From contig JBCNJP010000017.1 of NCBI GenBank assembly GCA_039602395.1, positions 89,292,182 through 89,356,181 of the forward strand: a DNA stretch of 64,000 nt. Reading direction: 5' to 3'. Source of the DNA: Deinandra increscens subsp. villosa (Eukaryota; Streptophyta; Magnoliopsida; Asterales; Asteraceae). A program made the position numbers and the translations under genes. The notes below the pieces were generated by a model. It was not told where the DNA came from, made no database searches, and worked only from the letters and a program-made list of their open reading frames with translations. Of the stretch, positions 23,174 through 32,577 are shown one piece after another (position 1 is the first letter of the stretch; each line of letters starts with the position of its first letter).

Positions 23174-24371
23174 TGTTGGAAACAAGGTGTCCTGACCCGA
23201 CGAATTAACGAACCCGACCGATATTGACCCGTAAGAGTTACACCCGGGGCAATGGATAATAAACTGATAACTATTTTAGTTAGTTAATTGAACTGATTGG
23301 CAAATAAATAAATACTGATTTTTTATTTATTACGATGACATATTTAATCGGCTCGCGATTAAATGGACGGATGAGTTAAACTGTTAATGGGTTAACAGTC
23401 TAACCCATTGGTGGGCCATGGAGAATTCGCAGAAGGCCATGGTGGGCCCATGGTCTGCGAAATTCTCCTATAGGGTGGGGAGGAGTGGAGAACAAGTAAT
23501 ATTTTTTCGAAACCCTGGTCTCCTCCTCCTCTCTCTCTCTCTGCGTCGCATACCAGGGAAGAAAAACCCTAAGCCGTCGCCGCCCTTAATCTCCGGTGAC
23601 ATCACCACTGCAATTCCGATGGATCAACGATTCGCTAGCATCATCCAGCGACTCGATCAGGAAGCAGCCACCGCCCGAGCCGAGGCAGCGAGCCGAGCCG
23701 AAGCCGCAGCCGCCGCCGCAGCCGAAGCCGCAGCCGCCGCCGCAGCCGAGGCCGCAGCCGCCACCGCCGCCACGTCCGCCGGCGCTTCGCCGGTCGATCG
23801 CCGCCTGGTGGTTCTCGCGTTGCCGGTGCAACCGAGACCACCTCGTCCCGTGCCGTCCTCGTGGCCCGCACCGCTTTATCATCCGGTCACCGCCACCTCG
23901 TCGCCGCCGGTTTCCGGTGACGAGATAATCGTAGGATCGGTCCCCGTGGCGATCCCGTCGGAAAGAATTTTGTCACCACCACCGATGGTGAAGTTACCAC
24001 CACCGCTGCCACTACCTTCGCCGCCTCCGATGGCCGCCAGAGTTTCAGTCGAAGATCTGACCCGCAGATTCGAGTCAGAAGTTTCAGTTCACCCTAGCGC
24101 GAGTCCATTGAACTCGGGTGTCTCGAACGGTTGTTCGGAACCCGCTAAGGTATATCTAATTTATTAGATATTTAATTTATTTATGTATTTATTTATTTAT
24201 TTAAATAAATATATTTTTTGTGTTTGTCGTGCCGGTGATTGATCCTGTTACAGTTGCGTCCGCGTTTTAATTCGTTTCCGCTGCTAAAATTAATTTAGAA
24301 TTAATTTTATTATTAAATCGGTTTTAATAAAATTAAAATCGGTAACCCGGATCCCACTGTATATCCCAACA
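23174..24371 (+). repeat. 3' LTR of element A, with intact LTR reading frame
   Basis: TGTTGGAAACAAGG ... ATATCCCAACA, 1198 bp, followed by the GCAAG duplication. It has the same promoter palindrome (23420-23468), TATA-like CCTATAGGGT and TC-rich leader as the 5' LTR. Unlike the 5' copy it keeps the ATG at 23619 and a fully open frame to the donor at 24149. Confidence 0.95.
23619..24149 (+). CDS. LTR-encoded reading frame (candidate N-terminal gag exon)
   Basis: 177 codons from MDQRFASIIQRLDQEAATAR to ...SGVSNGCSEPAK, ending exactly at AAG|GTATAT. The N-terminal third is an Ala/Glu/Arg helix, probably a coiled coil (AEAASRAEAAAA repeats). The middle is proline-rich (LSPPPMVKLPPP, LPSPPPM). 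The end is VEDLTRRFESEVSVHPS. It sits downstream of the LTR TATA box in what would be the RNA leader. B's LTR has the same protein-like sequence with a frameshift, and A's 5' LTR lacks the ATG. I do not recognise the family. An alternative is that the low-complexity GC-rich leader is open by chance. Against this, the conserved C-terminal residues and the phase match with gag favour coding. Confidence 0.5.
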
Positions 24372-25776
24372 GCAAGGTCGTCCTGCACATGATCGATCGA
24401 ACCATGTTAAGCAGAGTTCGATTCCTCCTTTCACTAACGCCATTTAACTGGGGTGTGCCAGGTGGAGTAGGTTGTGAAACGATTCCACATTTCTTCAGAT
24501 GATTCAGGAATTCAGCGCTTAGGTATTCACCGCCTCTATCGGATCGAAGTATTTTAATAGTTTGAGTAAGCTGATTTTGTACTTCGTTTTGAAACTCTTT
24601 GAACTTTTCAAAAGTTTCATGTTTGTGTTTCATCAGATAGACGTAGGCATATCTGCTGTAGTCATCGATGAAAGTCATGAAGTACCATTCACGATTTCTC
24701 GTCTCGGTTCGAAAGGGTCCACACACGTCGGTGTGAATAATGCCTAACAAGCCTTGGGCCCGTTCACCTGTGTGGGTGAAGGGTGACTTGGTTAATTTAC
24801 CAGATAAGCACGACTCGCACTCATCGAAGGAATCTGCATCTTGGGATTCGAGAATGCCAGCAGTTTGCAACTTCTTAATGCGGGCCTTGCTTATGTGACC
24901 AAGTCTATGGTGCCATAACGAGGATTCGTTACTGTCAGCTTTGTTTCTTTTAGAAACATGATAGAGCTGGTCGTTTGTTTGAACATCTATCTCATATATT
25001 CCATGTCGAGGTTTAGCCTCGAAATAAAAGATATTATTAAGGTAAGCAGAAATCACATTTCCATTAAATTTATACCGAAATCCTTGTTCAAACAATGAAG
25101 AGACAGAAATAATGTTTCTGGATAAACCAGGTGCATATAAACAGTTAATCAAATTAACTACAAGGCCAGAAGAGCATGAAAAAGAATAAGTGCCAGCAGC
25201 AAGCACTGGGACCCTCTTCCCGTCACCGACGATGAGGTCCATGCAGCCTCGTTCTGTCTTCTTCCACTTCTCAGGTTCCTGCAAAACATTAACAATGTGA
25301 TAACCACATCCAGTATCAAATACCCATGAATGGGAGGAAACAGTGAAAAGTTCAATAACATTTATTGACATACCTGATGAGCAACCCTTTTTGGGGTTCT
25401 TGTTCATCTTCAGCTTTGCAAGATAAACGGAACAGTTGCGACGCCAGTGTCCCACTTTGTTGCACTCATAGCACAGGCGCTCCTTGGGAGGCTGCACCTG
25501 TGATTTCTTGCCTTTGCCTTCTTTAACTTTCTTGGCTTTGGAGATCTTCGTATTAGCAACTCTGAGCACGTCCGGCGTGGTCCTGATCTTCACGTTGGGT
25601 ATCAACGGAATAACCTCCTCGATCGACTGAGCCGAACAATTAATCGCAAGAATACGATAATGTTCAGGCAAAGATCTGAGTACTACATCAAGAGCCATCC
25701 CGTCATAGATGGAGTAGCCAAGGTCGATTAGCCTGTCGCGATACGCTTTCATCATCAGCCTGTCGTGAAAGTGCAT
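24372..25776 (-). pseudogene. Element B gag end, protease and integrase N-terminal part
   Basis: A long open frame encoding the gag C-terminus with zinc knuckle CYECNKVGHWRRNC and the protease motif VFDTG. It continues into the integrase zinc region HHRLGH...CESC and the catalytic region (IHTDVCGP, FIDDYSRY, SDRGGEYLSAEF, GVSERRNRTL). It ends at codon ...MCRTTL where A is inserted at 24371/24372. The open frame runs on to 24313, but those last codons are A's LTR. Unlike A, B keeps the gag-protease junction in one frame, so B shows the ancestral layout better here. It lacks about 44 bases of gag at its start, near 25780. Confidence 0.9.
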
Positions 25777-26119
25777 CGGCTTGCTCAGTCCTCTGACTTA
25801 ACTCAAATAAATCCTTGAGTTTATGAATGATGTCATAGGCAGACATCCCCATGAAATTGTACCGATAATCCTGAGTCATGCTAGATAATATCAGGTCAGT
25901 GACGTCCTTATCATCGTCAGTGTGCTTTTGGAGCTCAGATCGCGAGTTCTCATTTAACATGTAAGATGGAATACTCGCGATAGGTCGGTCAATGACATAG
26001 AGTTTCCCGAAGAGCCTTAAAAGATTCCTCGGGGTGGTCTGCCATGCGAGAAAGCTAGTCTCAGTGAAGGGGTCGAGTTGTACCATTGAACTTAATGGAG
26101 GTGAGTTTTCATTAGCCTT
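25703..26119 (-). pseudogene. Element B gag N-terminal part with upstream exon codons
   Basis: The ATG at 26086 starts MVQLDPFTETSFLAWQ, a Copia gag. Upstream the frame is open for 11 more codons (K A N E N S P P L S S) to an acceptor-like TTATTTCAG|AAG at 26119/26120. Compared with A (ALSQFVNCSMAND...YDHVMLMKAY), about 44 bases are missing near 25780. That shifts the frame and ends the reading at 25703. Confidence 0.8.
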
Positions 26120-27999
26120 CTGAAATAAGCAAAGTAAATTTAATCAGTATTTTCGATGTTTATATTTCATTAAAAATAAGTTGGTAAGGCTTATTTTTAA
26201 GAAATTGAGAATTCGTTTAGACGAAATTACTTGAGACCGCCAAATGAGCCTCAGGAGCAAAGCCGTGTAAAAAAACTGACAACGATTGTCAATTGTGAGA
26301 CTCAAGTCACAACTCTCGGTATGAGGCCACTAAATACATACATTTGTATTTTGCGATACGTTTAGCCTCATCCGTGCCCACTTTAGCAATATACATCCGT
26401 GGCGCGGTGTTGAAATACTCCAACACCACGAACATATACTGTCACACCCCCAATTTCCACTAACGGAGTTTTACCGTGTGGGGTATGAACCAGACCAGGA
26501 CCCGAGTCATTAGTTACATCAAACATAAGTTTAAGGTTCAAATTGTAAATATATATTTCCAAACGGAAAATATTAAAACCATAGTTTAAAATCCAGCGGA
26601 AGCATAATAAAGTAATGTCGCGCAAAAACAAGCGCCCATTAAGTAAACAACCAGTTTAAGTCTAAGTTTTGAAAATGTTAAAGACGGATTCCCAAAATGA
26701 AAGGTTTAACCAGCGTACGTGCCCAAAAATCTGATTCTCCTAGCGTCCTACAAAGCATGCATAAGAGAAAGTGTCAACTAATGTTGGTGAGTTCACATAA
26801 GCACATAAGTATAACTAGTATAGTTATGCAGTACGAATATAATAGTTTTTATTCGTATGTAAGCATGTATATTAACAGTGCAATCCATATCGTAGGTAGT
26901 GAGCCTAAGTTCATGTCACTAAAACGTTCGCAACCGAAGCTGACAAATTAGTTGTAGGAATTATTCCTTACCTGTTTTGCCTTCCCCGTGTCTACTCGAT
27001 CACGGTAAGTTAGGCTGACATTGTCCTCAGTCCGACCGCCAGTCGGGTGGTGCATCTCGGGCCCGCTGAGTGGGGTTTGTCAGACCCCAGTAGTACTACC
27101 CAATATCCCCTCGCTATAAACTATTAACGGTTCGATAAGTAAGGAATTTCAAAGATAAGCATTTTACGTGAACATGTGATATATGTTGGATTTCTACTTT
27201 AATCATACATAAACGTTGTCGTGTTATCACCCTAACCCGGGTGTAACGTGTTTGCGTGTGTTATCGTCCAAAACCGGACGTAACGTAAAGGTTGTGAAAC
27301 TCACCTTAGGGTGCGCTGCTACAATTTAGTAAGACTCTGAGTCTTACGCAGTTACCGTGCACCTATCGATTATACATACGTAAGTTTGTGTTCAAACATG
27401 CGTGACATAGCCTAGACGACGGTTTAATTTGACAAGTAATTCCATATGTGATGTAGATGATATATTTCAAAAACGGTATAAAAATCGTTTATTACGAAAT
27501 GAGTCGGAGACGTCATTTAGACAAGAATCGGTTTACTCACGAATCAAGTTGATGACGACGTCGAAAGGATAAAAGTTCACCCAAGAGCAAATAAAAGATA
27601 AATATAATCTTTTACAAAACCGGGTAGTCGAAATGCATATTAATGTATGTAGATAGATATATTTATTAATATGTATATATGTGTATATATATATATATAT
27701 ATATTCCATAGATATAAGGGTTGATAAAACATTCGTTTTATATTTCTAAATATGTTCATTTATATATTTTCTCAAATAGGTATTCGTTGAAATTTTATTA
27801 TCAAATAATCAACATTTTTTTTATATAATAGCCAAATTATATGAAATGACGAGAGAAAACGAAGGCAACGATGTTTACGAGGGTTTCTAAGAGTCCACAA
27901 TAACAAGGGAAATGAGTGGTGATCGGTTTTTAGGTCATACAAGTCCATAGATAAAAGAATAAGGAGAAAAAAAATAAAACATAAAAAAACAAAGGAACC

Positions 28000-28060
28000 G
28001 AAGGTCACCAGGTTCGATCCTGGGACCTCTGGTCGGCAATGCAGCGCCACCACCAACTGG
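28000..28060 (-). other. Second tRNA-like segment in the H LTR
   Basis: CCAGGTTCGATCCTGG (28008-28023) is a perfect T-arm-like stem with a TTCGATC loop. On the minus strand it is preceded by AGAGGTC, as in the segment at 28163-28236. GTGGCGCTGCATTG stands where a D-arm would be. It is more decayed than the other copy. Confidence 0.4.
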
Positions 28061-28162
28061 GTTGGACCTGTTTTGGTTTTAATTTCGATCAGATATAGTT
28101 TTAACTAGGAACAACGACCAGAGATGAAGTCTTAGGATAATCAGGAACAAAAAAAAAAGTTT

Positions 28163-28236
28163 GAGGTAGCACAGTTTCGAACCGGCGACCTCTTGAAACC
28201 AAGGCGAGGGACTGACCATCTGCGCTACATGCGCGC
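28163..28236 (-). other. tRNA-like segment in the H LTR
   Basis: On the minus strand GTAGCGCAGATGGTCAGT looks like a D-arm with an A box. CGCCGGTTCGAAACTG, about 40 bases later, looks like a T-arm with a B box. An AGAGGTC precedes it. GTAGC and GCTAC at the ends can pair, but a normal acceptor stem and anticodon loop are not evident. Probably a SINE or tRNA-derived relic, not a working tRNA gene. Confidence 0.5.
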
Positions 28237-29440
28237 TGATGTTGAGTCTCGATCGATTAAATATATAACCCGATCCCAGCTGCCATCATCCTCTTCATTA
28301 CAACTCCGGTGGCCGGAGTTTTATTCCGGTCACCGGAAAATCGCGAAACCAAAACTAAACAGAAGGAAAACGTGCGATTAATATAGGGGATTAGTTACCT
28401 AGAGTCGTGGATGAGTTTTGACGCGATTTTTTATGCCGAAACGAAACTGAAAACCTCGACCCGGACCTCCTAACGGTGCTCCGTTCCCAAATTCGTTGCT
28501 ACCGGACTGATCAGCGGAGATGGGCGACTACAGTGGTGCGTGAATGGTGGTGAAACAGTGGCTAGGTGACCGGAATTTTTGAGTTCGCCGGAAAGAGAAA
28601 GGCAGAGGACTATCGAGAGGGTGTGTGTTTTGCAACTGAATGGTTCTTGAGTGATAATATGATTCTAGTAATCAAGAGGAACTTGAATGAGGAATTGATT
28701 AGCAAAATTTGAAACCGACGATGAGGATTACGGTCGGACGAAACCGATTCACGGTTTACACTCTCGTAAATGTCATTTATGTAACTATTGGCAAATGACA
28801 TAATCAGTCCCTCTACAATTTACAAGGTGACACAATGTTTTGGGTAATTGCAATAATGGTCACATAATTAGTAATTGGCGAGAATAGTCCCTCTCGTTTA
28901 TAAAAGAATAACGAGACTAACGAAGGATAACGGAAAAAATGTAAACGATGATCAAACGAGCGTATGCATCTCAACACCGTATAATGTGTAGCGTTTATGA
29001 GAAATATAAACTTAAACGACCAAATAAAATCATGGATATAATCTCTAATTATTAGATTAAATTCACATAAAATCATAGTCATAACTCCGTAACTATGCGT
29101 CTTTAAATTCCTATAAAATTATAGGACCATTTCGTACGATTTCGTGACACATCGTCACATAAAATCGTAAAGCGACGTGCGTATATATATATATATATAT
29201 ATGCATATATACCACGTAATAATGATATAATCGCCACATAAAATGACAAAACGTTTTTGTGAAATCATAAAGTATGATTCACATAAAATCATAAAATATA
29301 ATTATTCAAGTAAGTTAACCGACGTCTAGACTCATGTGTATCACTCGTGTAACTATTCTAGTTAACGGAAGTAACGGACGTTATCGAAACATAACACAAG
29401 TTGTTAACGGAGTTAACTTGGAAAATTAGCGGTTGTCACA

Positions 29441-29578
29441 TCATCCCCTTGTTAAGAAATTTTCGTCCCGAAAATTGCCTTAAGTTGCTACGGTTTCTGT
29501 GGAAGGAAAAGAAAATTTTTAGGGTTGCTACATCGTCCCCTTGTTAAGGAAATTTTGTCCCAAAATTTAACTCATACC
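29441..29578 (-). repeat. Duplicated polypurine-tract region of H
   Basis: AACAAGGGGATGATGT next to the LTR start recurs about 90 bases away as AACAAGGGGACGATGT, each preceded by an AAATTT(T)CG/TTGGGAC-type block. The tract next to 29440 would prime plus-strand DNA. The second is a spare copy. Confidence 0.7.
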
Positions 29579-30277
29579 TTAATTAGATGTTGAGGCCTGA
29601 TCAAATAAGTGAGGATATTTCTTTCTCATCTGATCTTCACGTTCCCACGTGAACTCTGGTCCACGTTTAGATTGCCATCTCACTTTGACGATGGGAATTT
29701 TACTTCGTTTCAAGGTTGTCTCCTCACGTCCCATGATTTCCACGGGTTGTTCGATAAATCGCAGTTGTTCATCGATTTGCAGTTCTTCTAATGGAACTAT
29801 AAGAGTGTCATAAGCTAAACACTTTCTCAAGTTTGAAACGTGAAACATGTTGTGTACTCCATCCAATTCAGGGGGTAAATTTAAACGGTAAGCCACCGGA
29901 CCAATGCTTTCGGTGATCTCGAATGGTCCTACATAGCGGGGATTCAACTTTCCGCGCTTGCCAAAGCGTACGACGCGTTTCCAAGGCGAGACTTTCATTA
30001 GTACTTTGTCGCCAACTTCAAATTCTAACGGACTTTGGCGTTTATCTGCATAACTCTTTTGTCTATCTCTCGCCGCTTTCATGCGGTTTCTGATTTGCAC
30101 GATTCTTTCCGTGGTTTCGTGCACTAGTTCAGGTCCAGTGAGTTGGCTCTCACCGACCTCAGCCCAACAGACCGGCGATCTGCATTTTCGTCCGTAAAGA
30201 GGCTCAAATGGAGCGGCTCCAATACTCGTATGGTAGCTGTTATTATAGGAGAATTCTACCGGCGGTAAATGCGTTTC
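29579..30277 (-). pseudogene. Element H integrase C-terminus and chromodomain
   Basis: The frame continues from the core integrase after a TAG (TGG to TAG in FGKN-W-ETHLPP, near 30275). It contains PPVEFSYNNSYHTSI, the GPF-type integrase tail (VGDKVLMKVSPWK, GKLNPRYVGPFEI, AYRLNLP, HNMFHVSNLRKC) and a C-terminal chromodomain-like end, PIVKVRWQSKRGPEFTWERE. It stops at 29579. In chromoviruses this domain is thought to steer insertion to marked chromatin. The domain looks complete. Confidence 0.85.
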
Positions 30278-31552
30278 CTAATTTTTCCCGAAGTCGAGCA
30301 CACATGCTCTAAGCATATCCTCTAGAGTTTGGATGGTACGTTCAGTCTGTCCATCTGTTTGAGGATGATACGCGGTACTCATATCTAAGCGAGTGCCCAT
30401 CGCTGCTTGTAAGGATCTCCAAAAGTTTGAAGCAAACCTAGGGTCTCGGTCAGAGATAATAGATAAAGGCACTCCGTGAAGCTTGACAATCTCCTTGAGG
30501 TATATCTTTGCAAGTTTCTCTGTTTTTTCACTTTCCTTGATAGCTAGGAAATGAGCGGATTTTGTTAATCGGTCAACGATAACCCAAATCATATCGTTAC
30601 CGCCAGAAGTACGGGGCAATCCCGTGATGAAATCCATCGATATTTCTTCCCATTTCCATTCAGGAATTTTAGGTTGTTGTAGTAATCCTGCTGGCTTTTG
30701 ATGTTCCGTTTTGACCATTGCGCACGTCAAGCACTTGCTAACATACCTAGCGATGCCAGCTTTCATATTGGGCCACCAATATAACCCTTTTAAGTCTTGA
30801 TACATTTTGTCTGAACCTGGATGGATCGAATAACGGGACTTGTGGGCCTCGTCCATCACTAGTTCTCTAATGTTTCCACACAAAGGTACCCATATACGGT
30901 CATTATAATAACGAAGTCCATCAGACTTAACTTCAGAAGTTCCATGTATGTCACGTAATGATTCGGACCCAAAATTCTCCTCCTTCAGGGCCTCTTTCCG
31001 AGCATCCCGGAGTCTATCCGGTAGCCTTGTATGGATCGTTAGTTGAAGAGCTCGAACCCTTCTAGGTTTAACATGCTCTTTTTTACTCAAGGCATCGGCC
31101 ACGACGTTGGCCTTGCCTGGATGATACTTTATTGCTAGATCGTAGTCGTTTAGCAATTCTACCCACCTACATTGCCTCATGTTGAGTTCTTTCTGTTCAA
31201 ATATGTGTTGGAGGCTCTTGTGATCAGTGAATATCGTACACTTGGTACCGTATAAGTAGTGCCTCCAAAATTTCAAGGCAAAAACAACTGCGCCCAACTC
31301 TAGATCATGAGTTGTGTAATTCGTCTGATGAGACTTTAGTTTCCTTGACCCGTATGCGATGACTTTACCTCTTTGCATTAAAACACATCCGAGTCCCTGG
31401 ATTGACGCGTCACAATAAACCTCGAAGTCGTCAATCCCATCAGGTAGATATAATATGGGTGCAGTACAGAGTTTCTCTTTCAAAGCTTGAAAGGCTGCCT
31501 CTTCCTTGTCACCCCATCTGTATTGAACCCCTTTGTGCGTAAGAGCAGTCAA
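30278..31552 (-). pseudogene. Element H RNase H and integrase core
   Basis: A 424-codon frame. RNase H: YCDASIQGLGCVLMQ, TTHDLELGAVVFALK and DHKSLQHIF. Integrase zinc region: HPGSDKMYQDLKGLYWWPNM...CLTCAMVK. Core D, D and E: MDFITGLP, ISDRDPRF and HPQTDGQTERTIQTLEDML. It is open throughout, limited by a TGA at 31553 and a TAG near 30275, both apparently single-base changes in a once continuous polyprotein. Confidence 0.9.
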
Positions 31553-32036
31553 TCATGGGTGAGCTAACTGAGAAAATCCCTTTATAAAACGACGGTAGTA
31601 ACCCGCTAAACCTAGGAATTGGCGAATTTCCGTTGGAGCTCTAGGGGTAGGCCAACTTTTAATGGCCTCAATCTTGGCTGGGTCAACGTGAATACCTTGC
31701 TCGTTGACGATGTGACCCAGGAATTGAACCTCTCGAATCCAGAAATCGCACTTAGAGAATTTTGCATAGAGTTGTTCTTTCTTTAACAATTCTAAGATTA
31801 ACCGTAGATGTTCCTCGTGCTCTTCTTTCGTCTTGGAGTAGATGAGGATGTCGTCGATAAATACTATGACGAACTTATCCAGATAGGGCTTACACACACG
31901 GTTCATGAGATCCATGAACACAGCTGGTGCATTTGTCAGCCCAAAAGGCATGACCAAGAATTCATAATGACCATAGCGTGTTCTGAAGGCTGTCTTTTCG
32001 ATGTCCTCCTCACGGACTCGAAGCTGATGGTAACCA
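31553..32036 (-). pseudogene. Element H reverse transcriptase, C-terminal part
   Basis: From the gap edge inward the reading is GYHQLRV-like, then PFGLTNAPAVFMDLMNRVC, catalytic FIDDILIYSK, FLGHIVNEQGI and IRQFLGLAGYYRRFI. It is typical Gypsy RT and ends at the TGA 31553-31555. The N-terminal part, protease and gag fall in or beyond the N run. Confidence 0.9.
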
Positions 32037-32536
32037 NNNNNNNNNNNNNNNNNNNNNNNNNNNNNNNNNNNNNNNNNNNNNNNNNNNNNNNNNNNNNNNN
32101 NNNNNNNNNNNNNNNNNNNNNNNNNNNNNNNNNNNNNNNNNNNNNNNNNNNNNNNNNNNNNNNNNNNNNNNNNNNNNNNNNNNNNNNNNNNNNNNNNNNN
32201 NNNNNNNNNNNNNNNNNNNNNNNNNNNNNNNNNNNNNNNNNNNNNNNNNNNNNNNNNNNNNNNNNNNNNNNNNNNNNNNNNNNNNNNNNNNNNNNNNNNN
32301 NNNNNNNNNNNNNNNNNNNNNNNNNNNNNNNNNNNNNNNNNNNNNNNNNNNNNNNNNNNNNNNNNNNNNNNNNNNNNNNNNNNNNNNNNNNNNNNNNNNN
32401 NNNNNNNNNNNNNNNNNNNNNNNNNNNNNNNNNNNNNNNNNNNNNNNNNNNNNNNNNNNNNNNNNNNNNNNNNNNNNNNNNNNNNNNNNNNNNNNNNNNN
32501 NNNNNNNNNNNNNNNNNNNNNNNNNNNNNNNNNNNN
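32037..32536. other. Assembly gap (500 N)
   Basis: Exactly 500 N, a likely placeholder. It hides the junction between element H and the 3' LTR of element D. The missing true length could be several kilobases. Confidence 1.
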
Positions 32537-32577
32537 AGCCTCATAATCTAGCCTCTATAATCTTCCCCTAGGCTTGT

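Larger units (their letters stand above)
16113..24371 (+). mobile_element. Copia element A (Tork/Angela-like), complete with LTRs
   Basis: An 8.26-kb plus-strand element: 5' LTR 16113-17280, primer site 17282, long leader, gag-pol 18491-22352, purine tract, and 3' LTR 23174-24371. The 5-bp target duplication GCAAG stands at 16108-16112 and 24372-24376. The LTRs are nearly identical except for a patch near 16515 and a few small changes, so insertion is fairly recent. Pol carries a one-base deletion near 19254, a shift near 19440, a C-run shift near 20890 and a TGA at 22116, so it is not autonomous now. The lineage name is tentative. Confidence 0.95.
12032..26439 (-). mobile_element. Copia element B (Tork/Angela-like), host of element A
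   Basis: A minus-strand Copia element lying in two parts: 24372-26439 (leader end, gag, protease, integrase start) and 12032-16112 (integrase end, RT, RNase H, 3' LTR). Element A splits it inside integrase: the frame stops at codon ...CRTTL on the right and resumes PHSFWGY on the left, with GCAAG duplicated at the cut. At 26440 the leader is interrupted by Gypsy element H, so B's primer site and 5' LTR are displaced out of view. The coding region has at least one stop, a gag deletion and a frameshift. Confidence 0.9.
26440..29440 (-). repeat. 3' LTR of element H (3.0 kb)
   Basis: On the minus strand it begins TGTGACAACCGC at 29440 and ends GGGTGTGACA at 26440. It has no convincing gene. It contains TA microsatellites (27681-27704 and 29181-29203), two tRNA-like segments (28000-28060 and 28163-28236) and AATCATA/AAAATCA repeats between 29040 and 29300. 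Its length suits Tekay-type LTRs, which are often long. Confidence 0.85.
26440..32036 (-). mobile_element. Gypsy element H, Tekay-type chromovirus
   Basis: Minus strand: 3' LTR 26440-29440, then chromodomain, integrase, RNase H and RT, with the rest lost in the gap at 32037. It interrupts element B's leader at 26439/26440. The flank TATAC (26435-26439) is the probable left target duplication. Gag, protease and the 5' LTR are not in view. Two in-frame stops break pol. Confidence 0.9.

Noticed and set aside
23418..23618. Upstream start (MENSQKAMVG) for the LTR reading frame
   Set aside because: It lies upstream of the likely TATA site and inside the promoter palindrome, so it would not be in the RNA. 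MDQRF at 23619 fits better.
28163..28236. A functional tRNA gene
   Set aside because: D-arm and T-arm features are present, but no seven-base acceptor stem or proper anticodon arm can be formed.
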